This document shows positions 48,614 to 57,733 of a stretch of 60,034 bases of DNA, one piece after another. Each line of letters opens with the position of its first letter. Positions within the stretch are counted from its first letter, which is position 1. Below the pieces are notes generated by a model. The model was not told where the DNA came from and searched no databases. It saw only the letters and a list, made by a program, of their open reading frames with translations. Source of the stretch: Clostridia bacterium (GTDB taxonomy: Bacteria; Bacillota; Clostridia; UBA1381; UBA9506). Made by a program: the position numbers and the translations under genes. Location of the stretch: positions 1-60,034 of the forward strand of contig JAFWAT010000048.1 in NCBI GenBank assembly GCA_017507525.1, given 5' to 3'.

Positions 48614-51112
48614 ATGCAAGAATTTGAAAATCAAACAGTTATACCTGTTGAAATAACCAAAGAAATGAAAAAATCCTATATTAACTATGCTATGAGTGTT
48701 ATTGTAGGTCGTGCGCTTCCGGATGTGCGTGACGGTTTAAAGCCGGTTCACCGACGGATTCTGTACGCGATGTATGAAGCTAACCTCTATCCCGACCGCC
48801 CTTACAAAAAGTGTGCGACCACCGTCGGTGATGTGTTGGGTAAATATCATCCCCACGGTGATATGTCTGTTTATGATGCCCTGGTTCGTTTAGCGCAGGA
48901 CTTTTCTATGCGTTATCCCTTAGTTGATGGCCATGGTAACTTCGGTTCGGTAGATGGCGACCCGGCGGCTGCTTATCGTTACACAGAGGCAAGAATGGCA
49001 AAAATCTCTATGGAGATGCTGACGGAAATTGAAAAGCAGACTGTAGATTTTATGCCCAACTATAATGAAGACAGAGAAGAGCCTACTGTTCTTCCCTCAC
49101 GTTTCCCCAACCTTTTGGTAAACGGTTCTTCCGGTATCGCCGTTGGTATGGCGACCAACATTCCACCCCATAACCTGCGTGAGGTAATTGATGGCATTGT
49201 TGCTTTGATTGACAATCCTGAGATTACCGTTGAGGGACTTTGTGAACATATTAAGGGTCCTGACTTTCCGACAGCGGGTATTATTATGGGTCTTTCCGGC
49301 ATTCGCAGCGCATATGAAACCGGCCGCGGTAAAATTGTGATGCGTGCCAGAAGCGAGATTGAACAAATGGCAGGAGACAGACAGCGTATTGTTGTGACCG
49401 AGCTGCCGTATCAGGTTAACAAGGCTCGCTTGATTGAAAAAATCGCTGAGCTGGTTAAGGACAAGCGTGTTGAGGGTATCTCCGGCCTCCGTGATGAATC
49501 TGACCGTGACGGTATGCGTATGGTCATTGAATTAAAACGTGATGCCAATGCAAATGTCATTTTAAATCAGCTGTATAAATACACGCAGTTGCAGGAAACC
49601 TTCAGTATTATCATGCTTGCCATTGTGGGTAAGGAGCCGAAGGTATTAAACCTGAAGGAAATGCTGTATCATTATCTGGAATTCCAGAAGGATGTTATTG
49701 TCAGAAGAACCCGGTTTGATTTAAAGAAGGCAGAAGCCCGTGCTCATATTTTGGAGGGCCTTAGAATTGCTTTAGACCATATTGATGCAATCATTAAGCT
49801 GATTCGTGCAAGCTATGACGATGCTAAGCCTAAGCTGATGGAAACCTTTAATCTGTCTGATGTTCAGGCGCAGGCAATTTTGGATATGCGTCTTGCCCGT
49901 TTGCAGGGCCTCGAGCGTGAAAAGATTGACGCTGAATATGAAGAGTTAATGGCTACCATTAAGCACTTAACTGACGTACTCAATAACGAATTCATGGTGC
50001 TGGATATTATTAAGGAAGAGCTGACAGCCATCCGTGACAAATACGGCGATGACCGTAAGTCTGAAATCACCGCTCATGACGATGAAATCAACATCGAAGA
50101 TTTGATTGAAGAAGAAGATGTGGTTGTCACCTTAACCCACTTCGGCTATGTAAAACGTATGCCGGTAGATACCTACAAGGCGCAGCGCCGCGGCGGTAAG
50201 GGCATTATGGGTATGACCACCCGTGAAGAAGACTTTGTGGAAAATCTGTTTGTTACAAGCACCCACAATCATGTGCTGTTCTTCACGAATAAAGGTAAAA
50301 TGTATCGCTTAAAGGCATACGAAATTCCTGAAGCTGGCCGTCAGGCAAAGGGAACAGCCATTGTGAACCTGTTGCAGCTTGACCCGGAAGAAAAGGTTAC
50401 GGCAACCATTTGCGTTCGTGACTTTGAAGAAGGTAAATACCTCTTCTTTGCAACCCGCAAGGGTATTGTTAAGAAAACAGACTTCATGGCTTATAACACT
50501 GCCAGAAAGAGTGGCCTTGCTGCCATTGTGCTGGATGAAGATGATGAGCTGATTAACGTAGCGTTAACAGACGGTCAGCAGGATGTTCTGCTGGCAACGC
50601 ACAAGGGCATGTGTATCCGCTTTAATGAAACCGATGCAAGACCCTTGGGTCGTGTATCCCATGGTGTTCGCGGTATCCGCCTGGCGTCAGGCGATGACTA
50701 TGTTGTAGGCATGGGCATTGTAACAGAGGATGCAGATCTTTTAGTTGTTACCGAAAAAGGCTACGGCAAAAAGACAGCGCTTTCTGAATATAAAACCCAG
50801 AACCGTGGCGGTCAGGGGGTTAATACTTATCGTTTGTCAGAGGCTACAGGTAATATTGCCGGCATTCGTATGGTTACAGAAAGTGATGATATTATGCTGA
50901 TTACTTCAGACGGAACCATCATCCGCATGAAGACTTGTGAAATCAGCCGGATTGGCCGATTGACCAAAGGCGTTCGCCTGATGCGTCTTGATGAGGTGTA
51001 TGTTGTCAGCATCGCCCGCACAGATAAGCAGGAAGAAACGGATGAACTTGACGAAACCGGCGAAAGCACTGTAGAGGCAACCGGTTCCGAAGAAACTGCA
51101 CCGGAGGCGTAA
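48614..51112 (+). CDS. gyrA: DNA gyrase subunit A
   Basis: 832 aa. Catalytic Tyr in [10 protein letters not shown]; GyrA box as [11 protein letters not shown] in the C-terminal beta-pinwheel, which separates it from ParC; acidic tail. The quinolone-resistance region reads [20 protein letters not shown]: Met84 sits at the place of E. coli Ser83, while the Asp at the Asp87 place is kept. Cuts and reseals DNA and introduces negative supercoils. Followed after 3 bp by a small XRE gene. Confidence 0.97.
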   Translation: MQEFENQTVIPVEITKEMKKSYINYAMSVIVGRALPDVRDGLKPVHRRILYAMYEANLYPDRPYKKCATTVGDVLGKYHPHGDMSVYDALVRLAQDFSMRYPLVDGHGNFGSVDGDPAAAYRYTEARMAKISMEMLTEIEKQTVDFMPNYNEDREEPTVLPSRFPNLLVNGSSGIAVGMATNIPPHNLREVIDGIVALIDNPEITVEGLCEHIKGPDFPTAGIIMGLSGIRSAYETGRGKIVMRARSEIEQMAGDRQRIVVTELPYQVNKARLIEKIAELVKDKRVEGISGLRDESDRDGMRMVIELKRDANANVILNQLYKYTQLQETFSIIMLAIVGKEPKVLNLKEMLYHYLEFQKDVIVRRTRFDLKKAEARAHILEGLRIALDHIDAIIKLIRASYDDAKPKLMETFNLSDVQAQAILDMRLARLQGLEREKIDAEYEELMATIKHLTDVLNNEFMVLDIIKEELTAIRDKYGDDRKSEITAHDDEINIEDLIEEEDVVVTLTHFGYVKRMPVDTYKAQRRGGKGIMGMTTREEDFVENLFVTSTHNHVLFFTNKGKMYRLKAYEIPEAGRQAKGTAIVNLLQLDPEEKVTATICVRDFEEGKYLFFATRKGIVKKTDFMAYNTARKSGLAAIVLDEDDELINVALTDGQQDVLLATHKGMCIRFNETDARPLGRVSHGVRGIRLASGDDYVVGMGIVTEDADLLVVTEKGYGKKTALSEYKTQNRGGQGVNTYRLSEATGNIAGIRMVTESDDIMLITSDGTIIRMKTCEISRIGRLTKGVRLMRLDEVYVVSIARTDKQEETDELDETGESTVEATGSEETAPEA

Positions 51113-51115
51113 GCA

Positions 51116-51328
51116 ATGAAGCATTATAATGACAGAATCAGAGATTTGCGGGAAGAAAGAAAGCTGACTCAGCAGCAAATATCTGAGGTTTTAGGCATCA
51201 GACAGCAGGTCTATTCAAAATATGAATTAGGTGTCCGCTCTCTGCCTCTTGAGCATTTAATTAAGCTTTGTAAGTACTACGATGCTTCCGCTGACTGGAT
51301 TTTAGGTTTAGTTGAAACAGAAGAATAA
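51116..51328 (+). CDS. Small XRE-family helix-turn-helix protein
   Basis: 70 aa, essentially one Cro/C1-type domain: [40 protein letters not shown] and a last helix [14 protein letters not shown]. No sensing domain. Three bp after gyrA and 17 bp before pfp in the same direction, so it is almost certainly co-transcribed and translationally coupled. Such short regulators often act on few promoters; the target here is unknown. Confidence 0.9.
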   Translation: MKHYNDRIRDLREERKLTQQQISEVLGIRQQVYSKYELGVRSLPLEHLIKLCKYYDASADWILGLVETEE

Positions 51329-51345
51329 ATAAAAGGAGAAGAATT

Positions 51346-53004
51346 ATGAACATTTCATCATTACAAAAGGCCAGATATGAATACACACCGAAGCTGCCCC
51401 AAATGCTGAGGGGCGGTATTGCTGAAATCAGCGTTTTAGAAGGTGCAGAAACGAAAAGTGTGGCAGATTGCGAAAAGATTCAGGCACTTTTCCCTAACAC
51501 CTACGGCAAAAAGGAAATTGTTTTCCAGAAAGGGCAGAACACATCCGCACCTAAAAAACAGGTTGTCGGTGTTATCCTTTCCGGCGGGCAGGCACCGGGC
51601 GGACACAATGTTATCTGCGGTTTATATGACGCCTTACAGTCCACCAATCCCGAAAATGTGCTTTATGGCTTTAAAAACGGTCCCATTGGTCTGATTGAGG
51701 ATGATTACGTAATTTTTGATGATGCGTACATTGACCAGTATAGAAATACAGGCGGATTTGATATCATCGGCTCAGGCAGAACAAAGCTTGAAACCAATGA
51801 GCAGTTTGCTGTCGTTGCTGAGGTTTGTAAAAAGCACGGCATTACAGCCGTTGTTATCATTGGTGGTGACGATTCTAACACAAATGCGGCTGTTTTGGCA
51901 GAGTATTTTGCAGCCAATCATACCGGCGTTCAGGTAATCGGTTGTCCGAAAACCATTGACGGCGACCTTAAGAATGAGGATATTGATTGTTCCTTCGGTT
52001 TTGATACAGCCACCAAGACCTACAGTGAAATTATCGGTAACATTCAAAGAGATGCAAACTCTGCGAAAAAGTATTGGCATTTTGTCAAGGTTATGGGTCG
52101 CTCTGCCTCCCATGTTGCCTTGGAGTGTGCTCTTAAAACACAGCCCAATATTTGCCTGATTTCTGAGGAAGTAGCGGAGAAGAAAATGTCTCTTTCCCAA
52201 ATTGCGGATTATATTGCTGATTCTGTGGAAGCAAGAGCGGCTCGCGGCATGAACTTCGGTGTTGCGGTTATTCCTGAAGGTGTTGTGGAATTTGTTCCCG
52301 AATTTGCAGTATTAATTGCTGAAATCAATGAGCTTTTAGCCGGTAGCAAGGCTGATGAATTTAATGCGCTTCCCTCCTGGGATGAAAAATATGCGTTTAT
52401 TAAAAACGGTTTAACTAAGGAATCCATGGAAGTATTTGCGATTCTTCCGCAGGGCATTCAGCAGCAGTTATTCTTAGAACGTGACCCCCATGGCAATGTG
52501 CAGGTTTCTTTGATTGAATCAGAAAAACTGTTCTCTGCTATGGTTGCTGATAAGCTCTCTGCCAGAAAGAAAGCCGGCACATACAGCGGCAAATTCTCAC
52601 CGCTCCATCATTTCTTAGGCTATGAAGGCAGATGTGCATTCCCGTCAAACTTTGATGCTGACTACTGCTATTCACTTGGTTACAACGCATTTATGCTGAT
52701 TCAATATGGTTATAACGGCTACTTATCCAAGATTTCGAATCTTTCAAAGCCTGCTGCTGAGTGGGTTGCAGGCGGTATGCCAATTACAAAAATGATGAAT
52801 ATTGAAAGAAGACACGGAGAGGACAAGCCGGTTATTAAAAAGGCGCTTGTAGAGCTTGACGGTAAACCCTTTAAATTCTTCGAAGCACACAGAGAAGCCT
52901 GGGCAGTTGAAACCGCGTATGTCTATCCGGGTGCTATCCAGTACTATGGTCCCGCGGAGGTTTGTGACCTCACAACAAGAACACTGGCTCTGGAAAAAGA
53001 ATAA
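51346..53004 (+). CDS. pfp: Pyrophosphate-dependent 6-phosphofructokinase
   Basis: 552 aa, the long PPi-type. [29 protein letters not shown] (the GGDD signature of PPi rather than ATP use), [24 protein letters not shown] and the C-terminal [13 protein letters not shown]. Converts fructose-6-phosphate and PPi to fructose-1,6-bisphosphate reversibly in glycolysis, saving ATP in anaerobes. Ribosome site AAAAGGAGAAG. Closed by a strong terminator. Confidence 0.94.
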   Translation: MNISSLQKARYEYTPKLPQMLRGGIAEISVLEGAETKSVADCEKIQALFPNTYGKKEIVFQKGQNTSAPKKQVVGVILSGGQAPGGHNVICGLYDALQSTNPENVLYGFKNGPIGLIEDDYVIFDDAYIDQYRNTGGFDIIGSGRTKLETNEQFAVVAEVCKKHGITAVVIIGGDDSNTNAAVLAEYFAANHTGVQVIGCPKTIDGDLKNEDIDCSFGFDTATKTYSEIIGNIQRDANSAKKYWHFVKVMGRSASHVALECALKTQPNICLISEEVAEKKMSLSQIADYIADSVEARAARGMNFGVAVIPEGVVEFVPEFAVLIAEINELLAGSKADEFNALPSWDEKYAFIKNGLTKESMEVFAILPQGIQQQLFLERDPHGNVQVSLIESEKLFSAMVADKLSARKKAGTYSGKFSPLHHFLGYEGRCAFPSNFDADYCYSLGYNAFMLIQYGYNGYLSKISNLSKPAAEWVAGGMPITKMMNIERRHGEDKPVIKKALVELDGKPFKFFEAHREAWAVETAYVYPGAIQYYGPAEVCDLTTRTLALEKE

Positions 53005-53014
53005 TGCTCTAACG

Positions 53015-53047
53015 CAAAAAGCGACTGTTGCAGACAGTCGCTTTTTT
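53015..53047 (+). terminator. Intrinsic terminator of pfp
   Basis: AAAAGCGACTGT-TGCAG-ACAGTCGCTTTTTT: perfect 12-bp stem and T-run. Confidence 0.92.
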
Positions 53048-53091
53048 GCTTGGTGCCTTTAGACAGGATTACCTAAATAGCACGGAAAACC

Positions 53092-53120
53092 TTGACAAAG
53101 AGGCGAAATCGTTATATAAT
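53092..53120 (+). promoter_or_regulatory. Sigma-A-type promoter of the WecA/TagO-like gene
   Basis: TTGACA (53092-53097), 17-bp spacer, TATAAT (53115-53120): perfect consensus. Confidence 0.9.
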
Positions 53121-53179
53121 TTGTATAAATTGTGTACCTATGAAAAACCGGTAAAAAGACCGGAAAGGATTGTGTGAAT

Positions 53180-54286
53180 ATGAGTCAGGCAAATGGCATT
53201 TTTATTATTGTAGCTTTTGTTGTTGCTTTGATTATTTCCTATCTTGCAACGCCGCTGGCAGAAAAGATTGCTTATAAAGTAGGCGCTGTGGATGTTCCGA
53301 AAGATGCGCGGCGCATGCATAAAGAACCCAAGGCCCGTCTTGGCGGATTGGCAATTTTTATCGGTTTTTTAATCAGTGTTGTGGCTTTTTCTGAATTCGT
53401 CCTGCCGACGGGCTCTTTGAACCGCGGATTAATCGGTATTCTGATTGGCACACTGATTATTGTTATTTTAGGTATTTTTGACGATATTAAGCCACGCCCC
53501 GCAAAAATTAAGTTTGTCGTGCAGCTTATTGCAGCTTCTATTCCGGTTTTTCTGGGTGTTCGTGTGTTTGTCATTACCAATCCTTTTACAGGCGAGCTGA
53601 TGAGTCTGCCTCTGTGGATATCCTATATCGGCAGTATTTTATGGATTGCCGGTGTTACCAACGCAGTCAATCTTCTTGACGGGCTTGACGGCTTGGCGGC
53701 AGGGATTTCTTCTATTGCGGCGGTGGCACTTTTATCGATACTTTTACTGGTTCACAACACTTCCATTACCCTTTTGGTTATGACAGCGGCACTTGCCGGT
53801 GCCTGCTTTGGCTTTTTACCTTATAATTTTAATCCTGCAAGGCTCTTTATGGGAGATACCGGCGCAACGTTTTTAGGCTTTGTTTTAGCCTGCATCTCCA
53901 TTCAAGGTCCTTTTAAAACCTATGTGGCAGTGTTTGTGCCGCTACTTGTGTTAGGTTTGCCGATTTTCGATACGGCATTTGCTATTATCAGGCGACTCAT
54001 TAAAGGTCAGCCCATTATGGCACCTGATCGTGGACATTTGCATCATAAACTGATTGACAAGGGATTTTCTCACAAAGCAACCGTTATCATTTTATATGTA
54101 TTATCAGCGGTGCTTGCCGCCGGTGCCATTGTCATGCTCTTGACAGATATGACCCGTGATCTATTGCTTATGGTTTTATTTGTTTTAATTGGAGTTTTTG
54201 CTTTTCATAAAGCGGGTAGACACAATGAGGATGCAGATGGCGAATTGGAGGATGCAGCGTCTGCGAAATCTAAGGAAGAAAAATAA
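53180..54286 (+). CDS. Undecaprenyl-phosphate GlcNAc-1-phosphate transferase (WecA/TagO family)
   Basis: 368 aa from the ATG at 53180; a GTG two codons upstream is nearer to AAAGGA and also possible. About ten to eleven membrane segments. Family motifs: PKDARRMHKEPKARLGGLAI, GIFDDIKPRPAKIK, NAVNLLDGLDGLAAG, LFMGDTGATFLGF and DRGHLHHKLID, all lining the cytosolic active site. It transfers a HexNAc-1-phosphate from UDP to undecaprenyl phosphate for wall teichoic acid or other surface glycans. It is a second initiating enzyme besides the PglC-type in the exopolysaccharide operon. The C-terminal tail is acidic. Confidence 0.93.
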   Translation: MSQANGIFIIVAFVVALIISYLATPLAEKIAYKVGAVDVPKDARRMHKEPKARLGGLAIFIGFLISVVAFSEFVLPTGSLNRGLIGILIGTLIIVILGIFDDIKPRPAKIKFVVQLIAASIPVFLGVRVFVITNPFTGELMSLPLWISYIGSILWIAGVTNAVNLLDGLDGLAAGISSIAAVALLSILLLVHNTSITLLVMTAALAGACFGFLPYNFNPARLFMGDTGATFLGFVLACISIQGPFKTYVAVFVPLLVLGLPIFDTAFAIIRRLIKGQPIMAPDRGHLHHKLIDKGFSHKATVIILYVLSAVLAAGAIVMLLTDMTRDLLLMVLFVLIGVFAFHKAGRHNEDADGELEDAASAKSKEEK

Positions 54287-54292
54287 AAAAAT

Positions 54293-54320
54293 GCTGTCCC
54301 CAATGGGACAGCGTTTTTTT
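54293..54320 (+). terminator. Intrinsic terminator of the WecA/TagO-like gene
   Basis: GCTGTCCC-CAAT-GGGACAGC then GTTTTTTT. Confidence 0.92.
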
Positions 54321-54405
54321 GTATCTTCCTATGGGCACTGTTCTCTAACATAAGTTACGGACAGCACCCCTACAATTTAAGAGCAGTGCCTTTTACTGCA
54401 TTCCT

Positions 54406-54930
54406 TTAGTAATTTCTTGGTACCATGCCGCCATAACTGCGTGGCGCTCTTGGTGTGCCAACCGCATTGGGGCTGACTATGTAAGTGGGGCTTTGGCGAA
54501 AGAAGGTAACAAATTTAATGGAAAACAAATCGCAAACAATATAGCGGTCGGTTTCCTGCTCATACAGGGTGACAAAGTTGTTACCAACGGCAAATAAAAT
54601 GCCTTCTTTTTCAGTCAGTCCATTTGTGCCGATTAAAAATTCAATGACAACAAAGTAGCCGAGGTTGTTTTGCAATGCTGCCTGAAAGGAGCCACCGTAA
54701 ACCTCCTGGTTGTTTTGTGGATTACCTACTGCCTCGGGGGATTCCTGAGGAGCTAAGTCCGGCGGTACAGTTGGTTCTTGCGGGAAAGAATTGTTTGGCC
54801 GCTGATTCGTTGCCTGAGGTGCATCATAAAAATATCCCGGGATATTTCGTCCGCCGGTTTCCGGTGAGGTGGCGCCAATCCAGTTTTGTTCCATGTCCTC
54901 CTGATAGAATTGCATGTTGTCGTTTGGCAT
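54406..54930 (-). CDS. GerQ-like spore coat protein
   Basis: 174 aa. The first ~95 residues are low-complexity Asn/Pro/Gln-rich (coat-protein style), followed by a domain GGSFQAALQNNLGYFVVIEF ... GILFAVGNNFVTLYEQETDR, YIVCDLFSIKFVTFF, which follows the GerQ pattern of strand pairs ending in a YxxF/ITF block. In Bacillus GerQ is cross-linked in the coat and needed for CwlJ activity. Here it lies 25 bp after the cwlJ-like gene in the same order, strongly supporting the call. Sequence divergence leaves some doubt. Confidence 0.72.
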   Translation of the reverse strand: MPNDNMQFYQEDMEQNWIGATSPETGGRNIPGYFYDAPQATNQRPNNSFPQEPTVPPDLAPQESPEAVGNPQNNQEVYGGSFQAALQNNLGYFVVIEFLIGTNGLTEKEGILFAVGNNFVTLYEQETDRYIVCDLFSIKFVTFFRQSPTYIVSPNAVGTPRAPRSYGGMVPRNY

Positions 54931-54955
54931 GCTTTCACATTCCTTTCAAATTAAA

Positions 54956-55405
54956 TTACGTCTGAAAATAAGCATCTGTCGGATTGTAAAAACAATGATT
55001 TACTACGCGGGTGGTAAAAACACCCACCTGACTGGGAAAGTTCTGCCGGCAAGTGGGGCGGTAGGGGTTAAAAAACCACAGTGATCGCCCAAGGGGCGGC
55101 AAGCGATTGCCGGCAATGGCCCAATCGGCAATGGCATAATGAATGGCCTCAGGACGCATATTATAGATATTTTGGGCGTTATATTCTCCGGCGACAACCT
55201 CTTTAACGCAGGTAAACTGCCCTTCCTGAAAGATGATATTGCGGATGCTGCCCTGACCTACTCTTGCATATTCCCCGCCGGGGGCATTTACCCGATTCAT
55301 CACCACGCTTGCTACGGCGCGCATACCGTTATCACCCTCGCCGCCTGCTTCACATTGCACCAGCCTTGCAAGCAGTTCTCTGTCTGAAAGTGCCATTTTG
55401 TTCAC
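54956..55405 (-). CDS. cwlJ: Spore cortex-lytic hydrolase CwlJ-like (SleB/CwlJ family)
   Basis: 149 aa from a GTG at 55405 (AAAGG five bases upstream; an ATG three codons in is possible). Hydrolase_2 domain with LLARLVQCEAGGEGDNGMRA (catalytic Glu), VASVVMNRVN, GQFTCV and SLWFFNP. No signal peptide, as for CwlJ and unlike SleB, consistent with mother-cell synthesis and deposition in the coat. It breaks cortex peptidoglycan (muramic-lactam) during germination. Paired with a GerQ-like gene; a sporulation-type promoter is suggested upstream. Confidence 0.88.
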   Translation of the reverse strand: MNKMALSDRELLARLVQCEAGGEGDNGMRAVASVVMNRVNAPGGEYARVGQGSIRNIIFQEGQFTCVKEVVAGEYNAQNIYNMRPEAIHYAIADWAIAGNRLPPLGRSLWFFNPYRPTCRQNFPSQVGVFTTRVVNHCFYNPTDAYFQT

Positions 55406-55455
55406 GCAGCCTTTCTGCCATAAATTAAGCCTGACGAAAGCGGGCTCTGCAATAC

Positions 55456-55482
55456 TACTATATGCAGTTTACTGAAAAAAGT
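55456..55482 (-). promoter_or_regulatory. Possible mother-cell sigma (E/K-like) promoter of cwlJ-gerQ
   Basis: Minus strand CATATAGTA (55456-55464) fits the -10 CATAnnnTA of sigma-E/K promoters, with AC 16 bp upstream (55481-55482). No good TTGACA/TATAAT pair was seen here. Short motif, so tentative. Confidence 0.35.
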
Positions 55483-55529
55483 GAACGTATTCCTTGTCCG
55501 AAAATCGGCAGAATAAAAGGGGTAATATG

Positions 55530-55559
55530 TTGACGGAAAAAGAGGAAATATGGTATAAT
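55530..55559 (+). promoter_or_regulatory. Promoter reading into the 89-bp repeat array
   Basis: TTGACG (55530-55535), 18-bp spacer, TATAAT (55554-55559) preceded by TGG (extended -10). The only repeat copy that has a recognisable -35. Confidence 0.65.
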
Positions 55560-55907
55560 GAACGCATACCTTAATAAATTTTAATATGTTGCGTTCATTG
55601 CACCATAAATAACCTTAAAAAATTTAAATCAGAAATTTATGGTATAATGAACGCATACCTTAATAAATTTTAATATGTTGCGTTTATTGCACCATAAATA
55701 ACCTTAAAAAATTTAAATCGGAAATTTGTGGTATAATGAACGCATACGTTAATGAATTTTAATATGTTGCGTTCATTGCACCATAAATAACCTTAAAAAG
55801 TTTAAATCGGAAATTTGTGGTATAATGAACGCATACGTTAATGAATTTTAATATGTTGCGTTCATTGCACCATAAATTACCTTAAAAAATTTAAATCAGA
55901 AATTTAT
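55552..55907 (+). repeat. Four 89-bp tandem repeats with hairpin and extended -10 in every unit
   Basis: Units start at 55552, 55641, 55730 and 55819, exactly 89 bp each and nearly identical. A partial fifth start lies at 55908-55915. Each unit has TGGTATAAT, then AATGAACGCA pairing with TGCGTTCATT about 23 nt later and an outer ATGGT/ACCAT pair. A change in unit 2 (TGCGTTTATT) keeps pairing through G-U. There are no spacers, so this is not CRISPR. The fifth TATAAT (55910-55915) can serve the AEC gene, whose ATG is at 55968. No open frame runs through the array. Confidence 0.93.
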
Positions 55908-55909
55908 GG

Positions 55910-55915
55910 TATAAT
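55910..55915 (+). promoter_or_regulatory. Likely -10 of the AEC transporter gene
   Basis: TATAAT preceded by TGG (extended -10) in the truncated fifth repeat; no good -35. Start would be near 55922, leader about 45 nt. Confidence 0.55.
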
Positions 55916-55967
55916 AAAGTTGTATTTTTATTTATGAAGTGTTTTATAAAAGGATGGGGCTGTTTAT

Positions 55968-56903
55968 ATGCAATTTATTACAGTTGTAAAGCAAGTAGGC
56001 ATGCTTGCGATTATCATGCTTATGGGTTTTTTGGTTGTTAAAACAGGGTATGTGGAGGCAAGGCACAAGGACACGATTTCCAAGCTGATTATGAAGCTCA
56101 TTCTGCCTTGTTTGATTATTTCGTCAATCTCCAAAGAAACCTTTGACATCTCAAGACTTGGGGAGCTTGCAACGGTTTTTGTAATGTCTGTTTTTTGCAT
56201 ATTCGTTCTGTTTTTGATTGGTATCATAACAGCGAAGCTTTTAAAAGTCCCAGAGGCAACGGCGGCAGCCCATAAAATGATGTCTTGTCTTGGCAATGTT
56301 ATTTTTATGGGGTATCCCGTTATTGTTGCCATGTACGGCGAAACAGGCTTTTTCTATGCCATTATTTACTGGCTTTTAAATGACTTGTTTATGTGGACGG
56401 TGGGAGTTTTTCTTTTATCTAAAAAAGAATCCGCCCCTAAAGAAAAGGTTTGGAAAAAGCTTTTAAATCCCAACACGGTTTCGTTTGCCATTGCGATTTT
56501 GATGTTTATCTTCGGTATTCATTTGCCGCCGGTTTTAAATGAGGCTGCAACCAGTGTGGGTGGTCTTACCACGGCACTTTCTATGATTTTTATCGGCATG
56601 ACCTTAGCTACAATTGACATGAAAAAAACCATGAAAAAATGGTGGATTTTTGTCGTTGCACCGATTAAGCTTGTCATAATGCCGGTGGTGTTTTTGTACC
56701 TTTTTAAACTTTTGGGCATTCCTGAAGTTCTTATAGGGGTTGTGGTTCTGGAGGCGGCCATGCCGGCGCAAACCGTGCTCACCATTTTAGCCCATGAGCA
56801 CCATGCGGATTATGAATATACGGCGGTGGGTCTGTTTATAACAACCGTTGCAAGCCTTGTGACCTTGCCCTTTGTTTGCTGGCTACTACAAACTATGGTT
56901 TAA
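55968..56903 (+). CDS. AEC-family transporter (auxin efflux carrier-like)
   Basis: 311 aa, about ten membrane segments in two five-helix halves. N-terminal VVKQVGMLAIIMLMGFLVVK, LILPCLIISSISKE, then GNVIFMGYPVI and the second-half GMTLATIDMKK and LEAAMPAQTVLTILAHEHHAD. Matches the AEC (PF03547) family, which exports or imports small organic acids such as malate. Substrate unknown. Downstream of the 89-bp repeats and 17 bp before nrdG, so possibly co-transcribed with it. Confidence 0.9.
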   Translation: MQFITVVKQVGMLAIIMLMGFLVVKTGYVEARHKDTISKLIMKLILPCLIISSISKETFDISRLGELATVFVMSVFCIFVLFLIGIITAKLLKVPEATAAAHKMMSCLGNVIFMGYPVIVAMYGETGFFYAIIYWLLNDLFMWTVGVFLLSKKESAPKEKVWKKLLNPNTVSFAIAILMFIFGIHLPPVLNEAATSVGGLTTALSMIFIGMTLATIDMKKTMKKWWIFVVAPIKLVIMPVVFLYLFKLLGIPEVLIGVVVLEAAMPAQTVLTILAHEHHADYEYTAVGLFITTVASLVTLPFVCWLLQTMV

Positions 56904-56920
56904 GCAGAAGGAGTATATGT

Positions 56921-57612
56921 ATGAATTTCTCGGGATTTCAAAAATTGACTTTGCTGGATTATCCGGAGCATGTTGCCTGCACCCTTTTTACCAAAGGGTG
57001 CAATTTTCGCTGCCCGTTTTGCCATAATGCTCTTTTGGTAACGGAGCATCAGGCGGGGGAGCAATATAGCGATACAGAAATCCTTTCTTATTTACAAAAG
57101 CGGACAGGCATTTTAGATGGTGTCTGTATCACCGGCGGCGAACCGCTTTTGCAGCCCGAGCTTCCCACATTTATTCGTCAGGTCAAGGCGCTTGGTTATC
57201 AAGTAAAGCTTGATACAAACGGGAGCTTTCCTGACAGGCTCAAGGCTCTGGCGGCGGAGGGGCTTTTAGATTATGTTGCTATGGACATCAAAAACTCTAT
57301 GGAGCGTTATGGTGAGACGGTGGCTCTTCCTGATTTTGATACAAAGCCGGTAGAGGAGAGTATTGATTTTCTTTTAACCGGTTCTGTTCCCTTTGAATTT
57401 CGCACCACCGTTGTGGCAGAATTTCATACCATACAAGATATAGTGGCAATAGCAAAACGGATACAAGGCGCGCCCAAATATTTTCTGCAAAATTTTGTGA
57501 TTCCGGCTGTTTAATCGGCGAAAATCTCCACCCGGTAGACAAAAAAGTGATGGAAAACATGAAAAACGCAGCTACAGAGCACCTTTCGGAGGTTCAGCTG
57601 CGCGGTTTATAA
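56921..57612 (+). pseudogene. nrdG: Anaerobic ribonucleotide reductase activating protein, frameshifted near its end
   Basis: ATG at 56921 with GGAG seven bases upstream. Radical-SAM motif CNFRCPFC near residue 27, GGEPLLQPEL and DIKNSMERYG. The open frame ends early at 57514 (197 aa, ...FVIPAV). If one base is restored at about 57499-57500 (GTGAT to GTGGAT) it runs on as FVDSGCLIGENLHPVDKKVM ... LSEVQLRGL to TAA at 57612, about 230 aa, the normal NrdG2 length. NrdG uses SAM and a 4Fe-4S cluster to put the glycyl radical on NrdD, encoded next. The lost C-terminal 38 aa lie beyond the radical-SAM core, so partial function is possible. A sequencing or assembly error is also possible. Confidence 0.88.
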
Positions 57613-57615
57613 AAA

Positions 57616-57631
57616 ACACAATATATTGTGT
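57616..57631 (+). promoter_or_regulatory. NrdR box 1
   Basis: ACACAATATATTGTGT, a perfect palindrome matching the NrdR-box consensus (acaCwAtATaTwGtgt). Lies just upstream of the nrdD -35. Confidence 0.85.
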
Positions 57632-57639
57632 TTTTACTA

Positions 57640-57668
57640 TTGACAAACCCATATATATACGATATAAT
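57640..57668 (+). promoter_or_regulatory. Sigma-A-type promoter of nrdD
   Basis: TTGACA (57640-57645), 17-bp spacer, TATAAT (57663-57668). The spacer holds CCCATATATATACG (57648-57661), a degenerate NrdR-like sequence 31-32 bp from box 1. Confidence 0.9.
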
Positions 57669-57678
57669 AGATTACGCA

Positions 57679-57694
57679 CCACAATTTATAGTGG
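57679..57694 (+). promoter_or_regulatory. NrdR box 2
   Basis: CCACAATTTATAGTGG, imperfect NrdR-type palindrome, 63 bp (about six helical turns) after box 1 and just downstream of the predicted start, where bound repressor would block transcription. Confidence 0.65.
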
Positions 57695-57733
57695 AAGCAT
57701 TTTAAAAAGGGGAAATAAAAAAGGAGGTTTATT

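Noticed and set aside
55552..55907. CRISPR array
   Set aside because: Repeats are contiguous 89-bp units with no unique spacers and no cas genes nearby.
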